A stretch of 64,000 nucleotides of DNA from Siphonodentalium dalli (GCA_032622095.1 CP136066.1:128371917-128435916); one strand, 5' to 3'. Numbered from the stretch's first letter, positions 25,130-39,082 are shown. Notes: generated by a model from the letters alone, not told the origin. Numbers and translations: made by a program.

Positions 25130-26028
25130 GCGATAGCCCGCTTTTTCGCGGAATAATTGTAACACCCTACATTTTTTCAGAATTGCCCATGAATGAAAAA
25201 AATGTGTTCAAAAATAATATCACTTCTGTGGTTCTTTATTTATCACACACAATTTAACCCCACTCTCTGTAACACATTATTCATCAAAAAAGCACATTTT
25301 TCCACCACAAGTCATATTCAGGCCCCATTTTCACACAGTTTTTGGGGTCTGGTGTTGCAAACTTGGATCGGCTATGGAAGACTGTACAAGATCCTTTCCA
25401 TGAGAGAACTTCTGGTGATGTGAGGTCATTGAGTCCAGATCTGATCAGCTGAGCATCAAGCACATGACTTTATCAGCACATGGAAGACTAAAATATGACA
25501 TTTTCAGGTCTGCAAGGGTGATCCAAGATAACTGCATGTGGGTGTATATTGAATTAGTTGAACAAAGATATGCTCTCTTTGAAATGCTGAAGCATTTTCT
25601 TAAATGTGTCCAAGTTTTAGTGCTATTAACCTTCAAATGGCCATACCCACCAGTGAAAATGAGACACTTTTATTATATATATCTGTATATCACTGGCTAT
25701 AAAATCCAAAATACTTGTTAGATTAGCTTCTTATAACAATTGGTATGTGTGTCATTGACATGCTCATGTAATGGGTAATTTGCATTATCATGTGACAATT
25801 ACCACCTTGAAATTTTTTGAAAATACCTTGAAAAATTGGCATTTTTTATGAAAAATCATACCATTTTTTTGGCCGATGGAAGTGAAAGAAGACATCAGCA
25901 GCAAGAATACCCACACCATGCATGGGAGATTCATTGGACTGAAAGACCAGGCTGTGAAAAATGCATTAAAATACTTTAAAGTGACTCCCAGGAATCAAAA
26001 ATGCCAAAAAGTTCATTTTTCCCTTAAA
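25130..26028 (+). repeat. Satellite monomer 26 (899, empty)
   Basis: G to C at 25910, repeated in monomer 30. Confidence 0.95.
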
Positions 26029-26928
26029 GCGATAGCCCGCTTTTTCGCGGAATAATTGTAACACCCTACATTTTTTCAGAATTGCCCATGAATGAAAAAA
26101 ATGTGTTCAAAAATAATATCACTTCTGTGGTTCTTTATTTATCACACACAATTTAACCCCACTCTCTGTAACACATTATTCATCAAAAAAGCACATTTTT
26201 CCACCACAAGTCATATTCAGGCCCCATTTTCACACAGTTTTTGGGGTCTGGTGTTGCAAACTTGGATCGGCTATGGAAGACTGTACAAGATCCTTTCCAT
26301 GAGAGAACTTCTGGTGATGTGAGGTCATTGAGTCCAGATCTGATCAGCTGAGCATCAAGCACATGACTTTATCAGCACATGGAAGACTAAAATATGACAT
26401 TTTCAGGTCTGCAAGGGTGATCCAAGATAACTGCATGTGGGTGTATATTGAATTAGTTGAACAAAGATATGCTCTCTTTGAAATGCTGAAGCATTTTCTT
26501 AAATGTGTCCAAGTTTTAGTGCTATTAACCTTCAAATGGCCATACCCACCAGTGAAAATGAGACACTTTTATTATATATATCTGTATATCACTGTCTATA
26601 AAATCCAAAATACTTGTTAGATTAGCTTCTTATAACAATTGGTAAGTGTGTCATTGACATGCTCATGTAATGGGTAATTTGCATTATCATGTGACAATTA
26701 CCACCTTGAAATTTTTTGAAAATACCTTGAAAAATTGGCATTTTTTATGAAAAATCATACCATTTTTTTGGCCGATGGAAGTGAAAGAAGACATCAGCAG
26801 CAAGAATAGCCACACCATGCATGGGAGATTCATTGGACTGAAAGACCAGGCTGTGAAAAATGCATTAAAATACTTTAAAGTGACTCCCAGGAATCAAAAA
26901 TGCCAAAAAGTTCATTTTTCCCTTTAAA
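26029..26928 (+). repeat. Satellite monomer 27 (900, empty)
   Basis: G to T at 26595 and T to A at 26645, repeated in monomer 31. Confidence 0.95.
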
Positions 26929-27819
26929 GCGATAGCCCGCTTTTTCGCGGAATAATTGTAACACCCTACATTTTTTCAGAATTGCCCATGAATGAAAAAA
27001 ATGTGTTCAAAAATAATATCACTTCTGTGGTTCTTTATTTATCACACACAATTTAACCCCACTCTCTGTAACACATTATTCATCAAAAAAGCACATTTTT
27101 CCACCACAAGTCATATTCAGGCCCCATTTTCACACAGTTTTTGGGGTCTGGTGTTGCAAACTTGGATCGGCTATGGAAGACTGTACAAGATCCTTTCCAT
27201 GAGAGAACTTCTGGTGATGTGAAGTCATTGAGTCCAGATCTGATCAGCTGAGCATCAAGCACATGACTTTATCAGCACATGGAAGACTAAAATATGACAT
27301 TTTCAGGTCTGCAAGGGTGATCCAAGATAACTGCATGTGGGTGTATATTGAATTAGTTGAACAAAAATATGCTCTCTTTGAAATGCTGAAGCATTTTCTT
27401 AAATGTGTCCAAGTTTTAGTGCTATTAACCTTCAAATGGCCATACCCACCAGTGAAAATGAGACACTTTTATTATATATATCTGTATATCACTGGCTATA
27501 AAATCCAAAATACTTGTTAGATTAGCTTCTTATAACAATTGGTATGTGTGTCATTGACATGCTCATGTAATGGGTAATTTGCATTATCATGTGACAATTA
27601 CCACCTTGAAATTTTTTGAAAATACCTTGAAAAATTGGCATTTTTTATGAAAAATCATACCATTTTTTTGGCCGATGGAAGTGAAAGAAGACATCAGCAG
27701 CAAGAATAGCCACACCATGCATCATTGGACTGAAAGACCAGGCTGTGAAAAATGCATTAAAATACTTTAAAGTGACTCCCAGGAATCAAAAATGCCAAAA
27801 AGTTCATTTTTCCCTTAAA
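26929..27819 (+). repeat. Satellite monomer 28 (891, 8-bp deletion, empty)
   Basis: G to A at 27223 and 27366 (as in monomer 32) plus the 8-bp deletion at 27722 (as in monomer 24): a hybrid monomer at the join of the two 3589-bp copies. Confidence 0.95.
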
Positions 27820-28718
27820 GCGATAGCCCGCTTTTTCGCGGAATAATTGTAACACCCTACATTTTTTCAGAATTGCCCATGAATGAAAAAAATGTGTTCA
27901 AAAATAATATCACTTCTGTGGTTCTTTATTTATCACACACAATTTAACCCCACTCTCTGTAACACATTATTCATCAAAAAAGCACATTTTTCCACCACAA
28001 GTCATATTCAGGCCCCATTTTCACACAGTTTTTGGGGTCTGGTGTTGCAAACTTGGATCGGCTATGGAAGACTGTACAAGATCCTTTCCATGAGAGAACT
28101 TCTGGTGATGTGAGGTCATTGAGTCCAGATCTGATCAGCTGAGCATCAAGCACATGACTTTATCAGCACATGGAAGACTAAAATATGACATTTTCAGGTC
28201 TGCAAGGGTGATCCAAGATAACTGCATGTGGGTGTATATTGAATTAGTTGAACAAAGATATGCTCTCTTTGAAATGCTGAAGCATTTTCTTAAATGTGTC
28301 CAAGTTTTAGTGCTATTAACCTTCAAATGGCCATACCCACCAGTGAAAATGAGACACTTTTATTATATATATCTGTATATCACTGGCTATAAAATCCAAA
28401 ATACTTGTTAGATTAGCTTCTTATAACAATTGGTCTGTGTGTCATTGACATGCTCATGTAATGGGTAATTTGCATTATCATGTGACAATTACCACCTTGA
28501 AATTTTTTGAAAATACCTTGAAAAATTGGCATTTTTTATGAAAAATCATACCATTTTTTTGGCCGATGGAAGTGAAAGAAGACATCAGCAGCAAGAATAG
28601 CCACACCATTCATGGGAGATTCATTGGACTGAAAGACCAGGCTGTGAAAAATGCATTAAAATACTTTAAAGTGACTCCCAGGAATCAAAAATGCCAAAAA
28701 GTTCATTTTTCCCTTAAA
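27820..28718 (+). repeat. Satellite monomer 29 (899, empty)
   Basis: Copy of monomer 25 (28435 C, 28610 T). Confidence 0.95.
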
Positions 28719-29617
28719 GCGATAGCCCGCTTTTTCGCGGAATAATTGTAACACCCTACATTTTTTCAGAATTGCCCATGAATGAAAAAAATGTGTTCAA
28801 AAATAATATCACTTCTGTGGTTCTTTATTTATCACACACAATTTAACCCCACTCTCTGTAACACATTATTCATCAAAAAAGCACATTTTTCCACCACAAG
28901 TCATATTCAGGCCCCATTTTCACACAGTTTTTGGGGTCTGGTGTTGCAAACTTGGATCGGCTATGGAAGACTGTACAAGATCCTTTCCATGAGAGAACTT
29001 CTGGTGATGTGAGGTCATTGAGTCCAGATCTGATCAGCTGAGCATCAAGCACATGACTTTATCAGCACATGGAAGACTAAAATATGACATTTTCAGGTCT
29101 GCAAGGGTGATCCAAGATAACTGCATGTGGGTGTATATTGAATTAGTTGAACAAAGATATGCTCTCTTTGAAATGCTGAAGCATTTTCTTAAATGTGTCC
29201 AAGTTTTAGTGCTATTAACCTTCAAATGGCCATACCCACCAGTGAAAATGAGACACTTTTATTATATATATCTGTATATCACTGGCTATAAAATCCAAAA
29301 TACTTGTTAGATTAGCTTCTTATAACAATTGGTATGTGTGTCATTGACATGCTCATGTAATGGGTAATTTGCATTATCATGTGACAATTACCACCTTGAA
29401 ATTTTTTGAAAATACCTTGAAAAATTGGCATTTTTTATGAAAAATCATACCATTTTTTTGGCCGATGGAAGTGAAAGAAGACATCAGCAGCAAGAATACC
29501 CACACCATGCATGGGAGATTCATTGGACTGAAAGACCAGGCTGTGAAAAATGCATTAAAATACTTTAAAGTGACTCCCAGGAATCAAAAATGCCAAAAAG
29601 TTCATTTTTCCCTTAAA
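28719..29617 (+). repeat. Satellite monomer 30 (899, empty)
   Basis: Copy of monomer 26 (29499 C). Confidence 0.95.
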
Positions 29618-30517
29618 GCGATAGCCCGCTTTTTCGCGGAATAATTGTAACACCCTACATTTTTTCAGAATTGCCCATGAATGAAAAAAATGTGTTCAAA
29701 AATAATATCACTTCTGTGGTTCTTTATTTATCACACACAATTTAACCCCACTCTCTGTAACACATTATTCATCAAAAAAGCACATTTTTCCACCACAAGT
29801 CATATTCAGGCCCCATTTTCACACAGTTTTTGGGGTCTGGTGTTGCAAACTTGGATCGGCTATGGAAGACTGTACAAGATCCTTTCCATGAGAGAACTTC
29901 TGGTGATGTGAGGTCATTGAGTCCAGATCTGATCAGCTGAGCATCAAGCACATGACTTTATCAGCACATGGAAGACTAAAATATGACATTTTCAGGTCTG
30001 CAAGGGTGATCCAAGATAACTGCATGTGGGTGTATATTGAATTAGTTGAACAAAGATATGCTCTCTTTGAAATGCTGAAGCATTTTCTTAAATGTGTCCA
30101 AGTTTTAGTGCTATTAACCTTCAAATGGCCATACCCACCAGTGAAAATGAGACACTTTTATTATATATATCTGTATATCACTGTCTATAAAATCCAAAAT
30201 ACTTGTTAGATTAGCTTCTTATAACAATTGGTAAGTGTGTCATTGACATGCTCATGTAATGGGTAATTTGCATTATCATGTGACAATTACCACCTTGAAA
30301 TTTTTTGAAAATACCTTGAAAAATTGGCATTTTTTATGAAAAATCATACCATTTTTTTGGCCGATGGAAGTGAAAGAAGACATCAGCAGCAAGAATAGCC
30401 ACACCATGCATGGGAGATTCATTGGACTGAAAGACCAGGCTGTGAAAAATGCATTAAAATACTTTAAAGTGACTCCCAGGAATCAAAAATGCCAAAAAGT
30501 TCATTTTTCCCTTTAAA
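29618..30517 (+). repeat. Satellite monomer 31 (900, empty)
   Basis: Copy of monomer 27 (30184 T, 30234 A). Confidence 0.95.
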
Positions 30518-31415
30518 GCGATAGCCCGCTTTTTCGCGGAATAATTGTAACACCCTACATTTTTTCAGAATTGCCCATGAATGAAAAAAATGTGTTCAAA
30601 AATAATATCACTTCTGTGGTTCTTTATTTATCACACACAATTTAACCCCACTCTCTGTAACACATTATTCATCAAAAAAGCACATTTTTCCACCACAAGT
30701 CATATTCAGGCCCCATTTTCACACAGTTTTTGGGGTCTGGTGTTGCAAACTTGGATCGGCTATGGAAGACTGTACAAGATCCTTTCCATGAGAGAACTTC
30801 TGGTGATGTGAAGTCATTGAGTCCAGATCTGATCAGCTGAGCATCAAGCACATGACTTTATCAGCACATGGAAGACTAAAATATGACATTTTCAGGTCTG
30901 CAAGGGTGATCCAAGATAACTGCATGTGGGTGTATATTGAATTAGTTGAACAAAAATATGCTCTCTTTGAAATGCTGAAGCATTTTCTTAAATGTGTCCA
31001 AGTTTTAGTGCTATTAACCTTCAAATGGCCATACCCACCAGTGAAAATGAGACACTTTTATTATATATATCTGTATATCACTGGCTATAAAATCCAAAAT
31101 ACTTGTTAGATTAGCTTCTTATAACAATTGGTATGTGTGTCATTGACATGCTCATGTAATGGGTAATTTGCATTATCATGTGACAATTACCACCTTGAAA
31201 TTTTTTGAAAATACCTTGAAAAATTGGCATTTTTTATGAAAAATCATACCATTTTTTTGGCCGATGGAAGTGAAAGAAGACATCAGCAGCAAGAATAGCC
31301 ACACCATGCATGGGAGATTCATTGGACTGAAAGACCAGGCTGTGAAAAATGCATTAAAATACTTTAAAGTGACTCCCAGGAATCAAAAATGCCAAAAAGT
31401 TCATTTTTCCCTTTA
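30518..31415 (+). repeat. Satellite monomer 32 (doubly filled)
   Basis: Left part matches monomer 28 (30812 A, 30955 A), but GGGAGATT is present at 31311, marking the exit from duplication B. Followed by two MITEs. Confidence 0.95.
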
Positions 31416-31866
31416 GGTTACACTGGTGTAAATGTTTTCCATAGGCCTCAGTGCTAACGTTTTAGCGTATGCTGTTGGCTATATGAACCATGGGTCCAAT
31501 TTTTGTTTTTAATCTGAAAAATTGACATTTCGGGAAACTTTTTACACAAAAAAATCATATCTGTCTAGCAGGGAATTCGCCTTTAAATCTTGTGTTTTCG
31601 TAACTAGTGTCAGATCCGCATAAAAAAATACTGTCATATTTTAGACCACACCAACAAATTCAAACTTCACTACAAAGGGTTAATTCCTGTGCCAATGGCT
31701 ATCTTACCTATGGGAAATCATAGGGAAGAGGTGTGATGATTTTTTTATGCAAAAAGCACACAAGGCTATTGACCAATCAGGGCCCAGTGTCTATTTTATT
31801 CTCTCCTATATATTCCTCCCGCATCCGCTAGAGGTCTCTCCGAACCTTATTTACACCAGTGTAACC
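31416..31866 (+). mobile_element. MITE copy 7 (left member of tandem pair)
   Basis: 451 bp, flanked by CCCTTTA on the left and TTTA on the right, where copy 8 starts at once. T tract interrupted by G at 31505. Confidence 0.9.
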
Positions 31867-31870
31867 TTTA

Positions 31871-32321
31871 GGTTACACTGGTGTAAATGTTTTCCATAGG
31901 CCTCAGTGCTAACGTTTTAGCGTATGCTGTTGGCTATATGAACCATGGGTCCAATTTTTTTTTTTAATCTGAAAAATTGACATTTCGGGAAACTTTTTAC
32001 ACAAAAAAATCATATCTGTCTAGCAGGGAATTCGCCTTTAAATCTTGTGTTTTCGTAACTAGTGTCAGATCCGCATAAAAAAATACTGTCATATTTTAGA
32101 CCACACCAACAAATTCAAACTTCACTACAAAGGGTTAATTCCTGTGCCAATGGCTATCTTACCTATGGGAAATCATAGGGAAGAGGTGTGATGATTTTTT
32201 TATGCAAAAAGCACACAAGGCTATTGACCAATCAGGGCCCAGTGTCTATTTTATTCTCTCCTATATATTCCTCCCGCATCCGCTAGAGGTCTCTCCGAAC
32301 CTTATTTACACCAGTGTAACC
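31871..32321 (+). mobile_element. MITE copy 8 (right member of tandem pair)
   Basis: 451 bp in the same orientation, separated from copy 7 by the 4 bp TTTA and followed by TAAAGCG. Deleting exactly this element would leave TTTATAAAGCG, the right flank of the 1357 class. Confidence 0.9.
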
Positions 32322-32325
32322 TAAA

Positions 32326-33223
32326 GCGATAGCCCGCTTTTTCGCGGAATAATTGTAACACCCTACATTTTTTCAGAATTGCCCATGAATGAAAAAAATG
32401 TGTTCAAAAATAATATCACTTCTGTGGTTCTTTATTTATCACACACAATTTAACCCCACTCTCTGTAACACATTATTCATCAAAAAAGCACATTTTTCCA
32501 CCACAAGTCATATTCAGGCCCCATTTTCACACAGTTTTTGGGGTCTGGTGTTGCAAACTTGGATCGGCTATGGAAGACTGTACAAGATCCTTTCCATGAG
32601 AGAACTTCTGGTGATGTGAGGTCATTGAGTCCAGATCTGATCAGCTGAGCATCAAGCACATGACTTTATCAGCACATGGAAGACTAAAATATGACATTTT
32701 CAGGTCTGCAAGGGTGATCCAAGATAACTGCATGTGGGTGTATATTGAATTAGTTGAACAAAGATATGCTCTCTTTGAAATGCTGAAGCATTTTCTTAAA
32801 TGTGTCCAAGTTTTAGTGCTATTAACCTTCAAATGGCCATACCCACCAGTGAAAATGAGACACTTTTATTATATATATCTGTATATCACTGGCTATAAAA
32901 TCCAAAATACTTGTTAGATTAGCTTCTTATAACAATTGGTATGTGTGTCATTGACATGCTCATGTAATGGGTAATTTGCATTATCATGTGACAATTACCA
33001 CCTTGAAATTTTTTGAAAATACCTTGAAAAATTGGCATTTTTTATGAAAAATCATACCATTTTTTTGGCCGATGGAAGTGAAAGAAGACATCAGCAGCAA
33101 GAATAGCCACACCATGCATGGGAGATTCATTGGACTGAAAGACCAGGCTGTGAAAAATGCATTAAAATACTTTAAAGTGACTCCCAGGAATCAAAAATGC
33201 CAAAAAGTTCATTTTTCCCTTTA
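32326..33223 (+). repeat. Satellite monomer 33 (filled)
   Basis: Common sequence; first monomer after the tandem pair. Confidence 0.95.
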
Positions 33224-33674
33224 GGTTACACTGGTGTAAATGTTTTCCATAGGCCTCAGTGCTAACGTTTTAGCGTATGCTGTTGGCTATATGAACCATG
33301 GGTCCAATTTTTTTTTTTAATCTGAAAAATTGACATTTCGGGAAACTTTTTACACAAAAAAATCATATCTGTCTAGCAGGGAATTCGCCTTTAAATCTTG
33401 TGTTTTCGTAACTAGTGTCAGATCCGCATAAAAAAATACTGTCATATTTTAGACCACACCAACAAATTCAAACTTCACTACAAAGGGTTAATTCCTGTGC
33501 CAATGGCTATCTTACCTATGGGAAATCATAGGGAAGAGGTGTGATGATTTTTTTATGCAAAAAGCACACAAGGCTATTGACCAATCAGGGCCCAGTGTCT
33601 ATTTTATTCTCTCCTATATATTCCTCCCGCATCCGCTAGAGGTCTCTCCGAACCTTATTTACACCAGTGTAACC
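33224..33674 (+). mobile_element. MITE copy 9
   Basis: Right flank TAAAGCG (1353 class). Confidence 0.88.
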
Positions 33675-33678
33675 TAAA

Positions 33679-34578
33679 GCGATAGCCCGCTTTTTCGCGG
33701 AATAATTGTAACACCCTACATTTTTTCAGAATTGCCCATGAATGAAAAAAATGTGTTCAAAAATAATATCACTTCTGTGGTTCTTTATTTATCACACACA
33801 ATTTAACCCCACTCTCTGTAACACATTATTCATCAAAAAAGCACATTTTTCCACCACAAGTCATATTCAGGCCCCATTTTCACACAGTTTTTGGGGTCTG
33901 GTGTTGCAAACTTGGATCGGCTATGGAAGACTGTACAAGATCCTTTCCATGAGAGAACTTCTGGTGATGTGAGGTCATTGAGTCCAGATCTGATCAGCTG
34001 AGCATCAAGCACATGACTTTATCAGCACATGGAAGACTAAAATATGACATTTTCAGGTCTGCAAGGGTGATCCAAGATAACTGCATGTGGGTGTATATTG
34101 AATTAGTTGAACAAAGATATGCTCTCTTTGAAATGCTGAAGCATTTTCTTAAATGTGTCCAAGTTTTAGTGCTATTAACCTTCAAATGGCCATACCCACC
34201 AGTGAAAATGAGACACTTTTATTATATATATCTGTATATCACTGGCTATAAAATCCAAAATACTTGTTAGATTAGCTTCTTATAACAATTGGTATGTGTG
34301 TCATTGACATGCTCATGTAATGGGTAATTTGCATTATCATGTGACAATTACCACCTTGAAATATTTTGAAAATACCTTGAAAAATTGGCATTTTTTATGA
34401 AAAATCATACCATTTTTTTGGCTGATGGAAGTGAAAGAAGACATCAGCAGCAAGAATAGCCACACCATGCATGGGAGATTCATTGGACTGAAAGACCAGG
34501 CTGTGAAAAATGCATTAAAATACTTTAAAGTGACTCCCAGGAATCAAAAATGCCAAAAAGTTCATTTTTCCCTTTAAA
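33679..34578 (+). repeat. Satellite monomer 34 (900, empty)
   Basis: T to A at 34363 and CpG C to T at 34423, both shared with monomer 37. Confidence 0.95.
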
Positions 34579-35476
34579 GCGATAACCCGCTTTTTCGCGG
34601 AATAATTGTAACACCCTACATTTTTTCAGAATTGCCCATGAATGAAAAAAATGTGTTCAAAAATAATATCACCTCTGTGGTTCTTTATTTATCACACACA
34701 ATTTAACCCCACTCTCTGTAACACATTATTCATCAAAAAAGCACATTTTTCCACCACAAGTCATATTCAGGCCCCATTTTCACACAGTTTTTGGGGTCTG
34801 GTGTTGCAAACTTGGATCGGCTATGGAAGACTGTACAAGATCCTTTCCATGAGAGAACTTCTGGTGATGTGAGGTCATTGAGTCCAGATCTGATCAGCTG
34901 AGCATCAAGCACATGACTTTATCAGCACATGGAAGACTAAAATATGACATTTTCAGGTCTGCAAGGGTGATCCAAGATAACTGCATGTGGGTGTATATTG
35001 AATTAGTTGAACAAAGATATGCTCTCTTTGAAATGCTGAAGCATTTTCTTAAATGTGTCCAAGTTTTAGTGCTATTAACCTTCAAATGGCCATACCCACC
35101 AGTGAAAATGAGACACTTTTATTATATATATCTGTATATCACTGGCTATAAAATCCAAAATACTTGTTAGATTAGCTTCTTATAACAATTGGTATGTGTG
35201 TCATTGACATGCTCATGTAATGGGTAATTTGCATTATCATGTGACAATTACCACCTTGAAATTTTTTGAAAATACCTTGAAAAATTGGCATTTTTTATGA
35301 AAAATCATACCATTTTTTTGGCCGATGGAAGTGAAAGAAGACATCAGCAGCAAGAATAGCCACACCATGCATGGGAGATTCATTGGACTGAAAGACCAGG
35401 CTGTGAAAAATGCATTAAAATACTTTAAAGTGACTCCCAGGAATCAAAAATGCCAAAAAGTTCATTTTTCCCTTTA
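34579..35476 (+). repeat. Satellite monomer 35 (filled)
   Basis: G to A at 34585 inside the otherwise constant CpG-rich start box, and T to C at 34673; both shared with monomer 38. Confidence 0.95.
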
Positions 35477-35927
35477 GGTTACACTGGTGTAAATGTTTTC
35501 CATAGGCCTCAGTGCTAACGTTTTAGCGTATGCTGTTGGCTATATGAACCATGGATCCAATTTATTTTTTTAATCTGAAAAATTGACATTTCGGGAAACT
35601 TTTTACACAAAAAAATCATATCTGTCTAGCAGGGAATTCGCCTTTAAATCTTGTGTTTTCGTAACTAGTGTCAGATCCGCATAAAAAAATACTGTCATAT
35701 TTTAGACCACACCAACAAATTCAAACTTCACTACAAAGGGTTAATTCCTGTGCCAATGGCTATCTTACCTATGGGAAATCATAGGGAAGAGGTGTGATGA
35801 TTTTTTTATGCAAAAAGCACACAAGGCTATTGACCAATCAGGGCCCAGTGTCTATTTTATTCTCTCCTATATATTCCTCCCGCATCCGCTAGAGGTCTCT
35901 CCGAACCTTATTTACACCAGTGTAACC
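35477..35927 (+). mobile_element. MITE copy 10
   Basis: G to A at 35555 and T to A at 35564, matching copy 12. Right flank TAAAGCG. Confidence 0.88.
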
Positions 35928-35931
35928 TAAA

Positions 35932-36829
35932 GCGATAGCCCGCTTTTTCGCGGAATAATTGTAACACCCTACATTTTTTCAGAATTGCCCATGAATGAAA
36001 AAAATGTGTTCAAAAATAATATCACTTCTGTGGTTCTTTATTTATCACACACAATTTAACCCCACTCTCTGTAACACATTATTCATCAAAAAAGCACATT
36101 TTTCCACCACAAGTCATATTCAGGCCCCATTTTCACACAGTTTTTGGGGTCTGGTGTTGCAAACTTGGATCGGCTATGGAAGACTGTACAAGATCCTTTC
36201 CATGAGAGAACTTCTGGTGATGTGAGGTCATTGAGTCCAGATCTGATCAGCTGAGCATCAAGCACATGACTTTATCAGCACATGGAAGACTAAAATATGA
36301 CATTTTCAGGTCTGCAAGGGTGATCCAAGATAACTGCATGTGGGTGTATATTGAATTAGTTGAACAAAGATATGCTCTCTTTGAAATGCTGAAGCATTTT
36401 CTTAAATGTGTCCAAGTTTTAGTGCTATTAACCTTCAAATGGCCATACCCACCAGTGAAAATGAGACACTTTTATTATATATATCTGTATATCACTGGCT
36501 ATAAAATCCAAAATACTTGTTAGATTAGCTTCTTATAACAATTGGTATGTGTGTCATTGACATGCTCATGTAATGGGTAATTTGCATTATCATGTGACAA
36601 TTACCACCTTGAAATTTTTTGAAAATACCTTGAAAAATTGGCATTTTTTATGAAAAATCATACCATTTTTTTGGCCGATGGAAGTGAAAGAAGACATCAG
36701 CAGCAAGAATAGCCACACCATGCATGGGAGATTCATTGGACTGAAAGACCAGGCTGTGAAAAATGCATTAAAATACTTTAAAGTGACTCCCAGGAATCAA
36801 AAATGCCAAAAAGTTCATTTTTCCCTTTA
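35932..36829 (+). repeat. Satellite monomer 36 (filled)
   Basis: No private change noticed. Confidence 0.95.
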
Positions 36830-37280
36830 GGTTACACTGGTGTAAATGTTTTCCATAGGCCTCAGTGCTAACGTTTTAGCGTATGCTGTTGGCTATATGA
36901 ACCATGGGTCCAATTTTTTTTTTTAATCTGAAAAATTGACATTTCGGGAAACTTTTTACACAAAAAAATCATATCTGTCTAGCAGGGAATTCGCCTTTAA
37001 ATCTTGTGTTTTCGTAACTAGTGTCAGATCCGCATAAAAAAATACTGTCATATTTTAGACCACACCAACAAATTCAAACTTCACTACAAAGGGTTAATTC
37101 CTGTGCCAATGGCTATCTTACCTATGGGAAATCATAGGGAAGAGGTGTGATGATTTTTTTATGCAAAAAGCACACAAGGCTATTGACCAATCAGGGCCCA
37201 GTGTCTATTTTATTCTCTCCTATATATTCCTCCCGCATCCGCTAGAGGTCTCTCCGAACCTTATTTACACCAGTGTAACC
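36830..37280 (+). mobile_element. MITE copy 11
   Basis: Right flank TAAAGCG. Confidence 0.88.
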
Positions 37281-37284
37281 TAAA

Positions 37285-38184
37285 GCGATAGCCCGCTTTT
37301 TCGCGGAATAATTGTAACACCCTACATTTTTTCAGAATTGCCCATGAATGAAAAAAATGTGTTCAAAAATAATATCACTTCTGTGGTTCTTTATTTATCA
37401 CACACAATTTAACCCCACTCTCTGTAACACATTATTCATCAAAAAAGCACATTTTTCCACCACAAGTCATATTCAGGCCCCATTTTCACACAGTTTTTGG
37501 GGTCTGGTGTTGCAAACTTGGATCGGCTATGGAAGACTGTACAAGATCCTTTCCATGAGAGAACTTCTGGTGATGTGAGGTCATTGAGTCCAGATCTGAT
37601 CAGCTGAGCATCAAGCACATGACTTTATCAGCACATGGAAGACTAAAATATGACATTTTCAGGTCTGCAAGGGTGATCCAAGATAACTGCATGTGGGTGT
37701 ATATTGAATTAGTTGAACAAAGATATGCTCTCTTTGAAATGCTGAAGCATTTTCTTAAATGTGTCCAAGTTTTAGTGCTATTAACCTTCAAATGGCCATA
37801 CCCACCAGTGAAAATGAGACACTTTTATTATATATATCTGTATATCACTGGCTATAAAATCCAAAATACTTGTTAGATTAGCTTCTTATAACAATTGGTA
37901 TGTGTGTCATTGACATGCTCATGTAATGGGTAATTTGCATTATCATGTGACAATTACCACCTTGAAATATTTTGAAAATACCTTGAAAAATTGGCATTTT
38001 TTATGAAAAATCATACCATTTTTTTGGCTGATGGAAGTGAAAGAAGACATCAGCAGCAAGAATAGCCACACCATGCATGGGAGATTCATTGGACTGAAAG
38101 ACCAGGCTGTGAAAAATGCATTAAAATACTTTAAAGTGACTCCCAGGAATCAAAAATGCCAAAAAGTTCATTTTTCCCTTTAAA
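37285..38184 (+). repeat. Satellite monomer 37 (900, empty)
   Basis: Copy of monomer 34 (37969 A, 38029 T). Confidence 0.95.
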
Positions 38185-39082
38185 GCGATAACCCGCTTTT
38201 TCGCGGAATAATTGTAACACCCTACATTTTTTCAGAATTGCCCATGAATGAAAAAAATGTGTTCAAAAATAATATCACCTCTGTGGTTCTTTATTTATCA
38301 CACACAATTTAACCCCACTCTCTGTAACACATTATTCATCAAAAAAGCACATTTTTCCACCACAAGTCATATTCAGGCCCCATTTTCACACAGTTTTTGG
38401 GGTCTGGTGTTGCAAACTTGGATCGGCTATGGAAGACTGTACAAGATCCTTTCCATGAGAGAACTTCTGGTGATGTGAGGTCATTGAGTCCAGATCTGAT
38501 CAGCTGAGCATCAAGCACATGACTTTATCAGCACATGGAAGACTAAAATATGACATTTTCAGGTCTGCAAGGGTGATCCAAGATAACTGCATGTGGGTGT
38601 ATATTGAATTAGTTGAACAAAGATATGCTCTCTTTGAAATGCTGAAGCATTTTCTTAAATGTGTCCAAGTTTTAGTGCTATTAACCTTCAAATGGCCATA
38701 CCCACCAGTGAAAATGAGACACTTTTATTATATATATCTGTATATCACTGGCTATAAAATCCAAAATACTTGTTAGATTAGCTTCTTATAACAATTGGTA
38801 TGTGTGTCATTGACATGCTCATGTAATGGGTAATTTGCATTATCATGTGACAATTACCACCTTGAAATTTTTTGAAAATACCTTGAAAAATTGGCATTTT
38901 TTATGAAAAATCATACCATTTTTTTGGCCGATGGAAGTGAAAGAAGACATCAGCAGCAAGAATAGCCACACCATGCATGGGAGATTCATTGGACTGAAAG
39001 ACCAGGCTGTGAAAAATGCATTAAAATACTTTAAAGTGACTCCCAGGAATCAAAAATGCCAAAAAGTTCATTTTTCCCTTTA
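38185..39082 (+). repeat. Satellite monomer 38 (filled)
   Basis: Copy of monomer 35 (38191 A, 38279 C). Confidence 0.95.

Larger units (their letters stand above)
24134..31311 (+). repeat. Higher-order duplication B, two copies of 3589 bp
   Basis: Eight markers recur exactly 3589 bp apart: the 8-bp deletion (24133/27722) and substitutions at 24846/28435, 25021/28610, 25910/29499, 26595/30184, 26645/30234, 27223/30812 and 27366/30955. The position before the first marker (23777) and the one after the last (31311) are normal, so the crossover lies in the roughly 355-bp interval between those markers. This is a four-monomer block duplicated by unequal exchange. Outer limits given are approximate. 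Confidence 0.93.
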
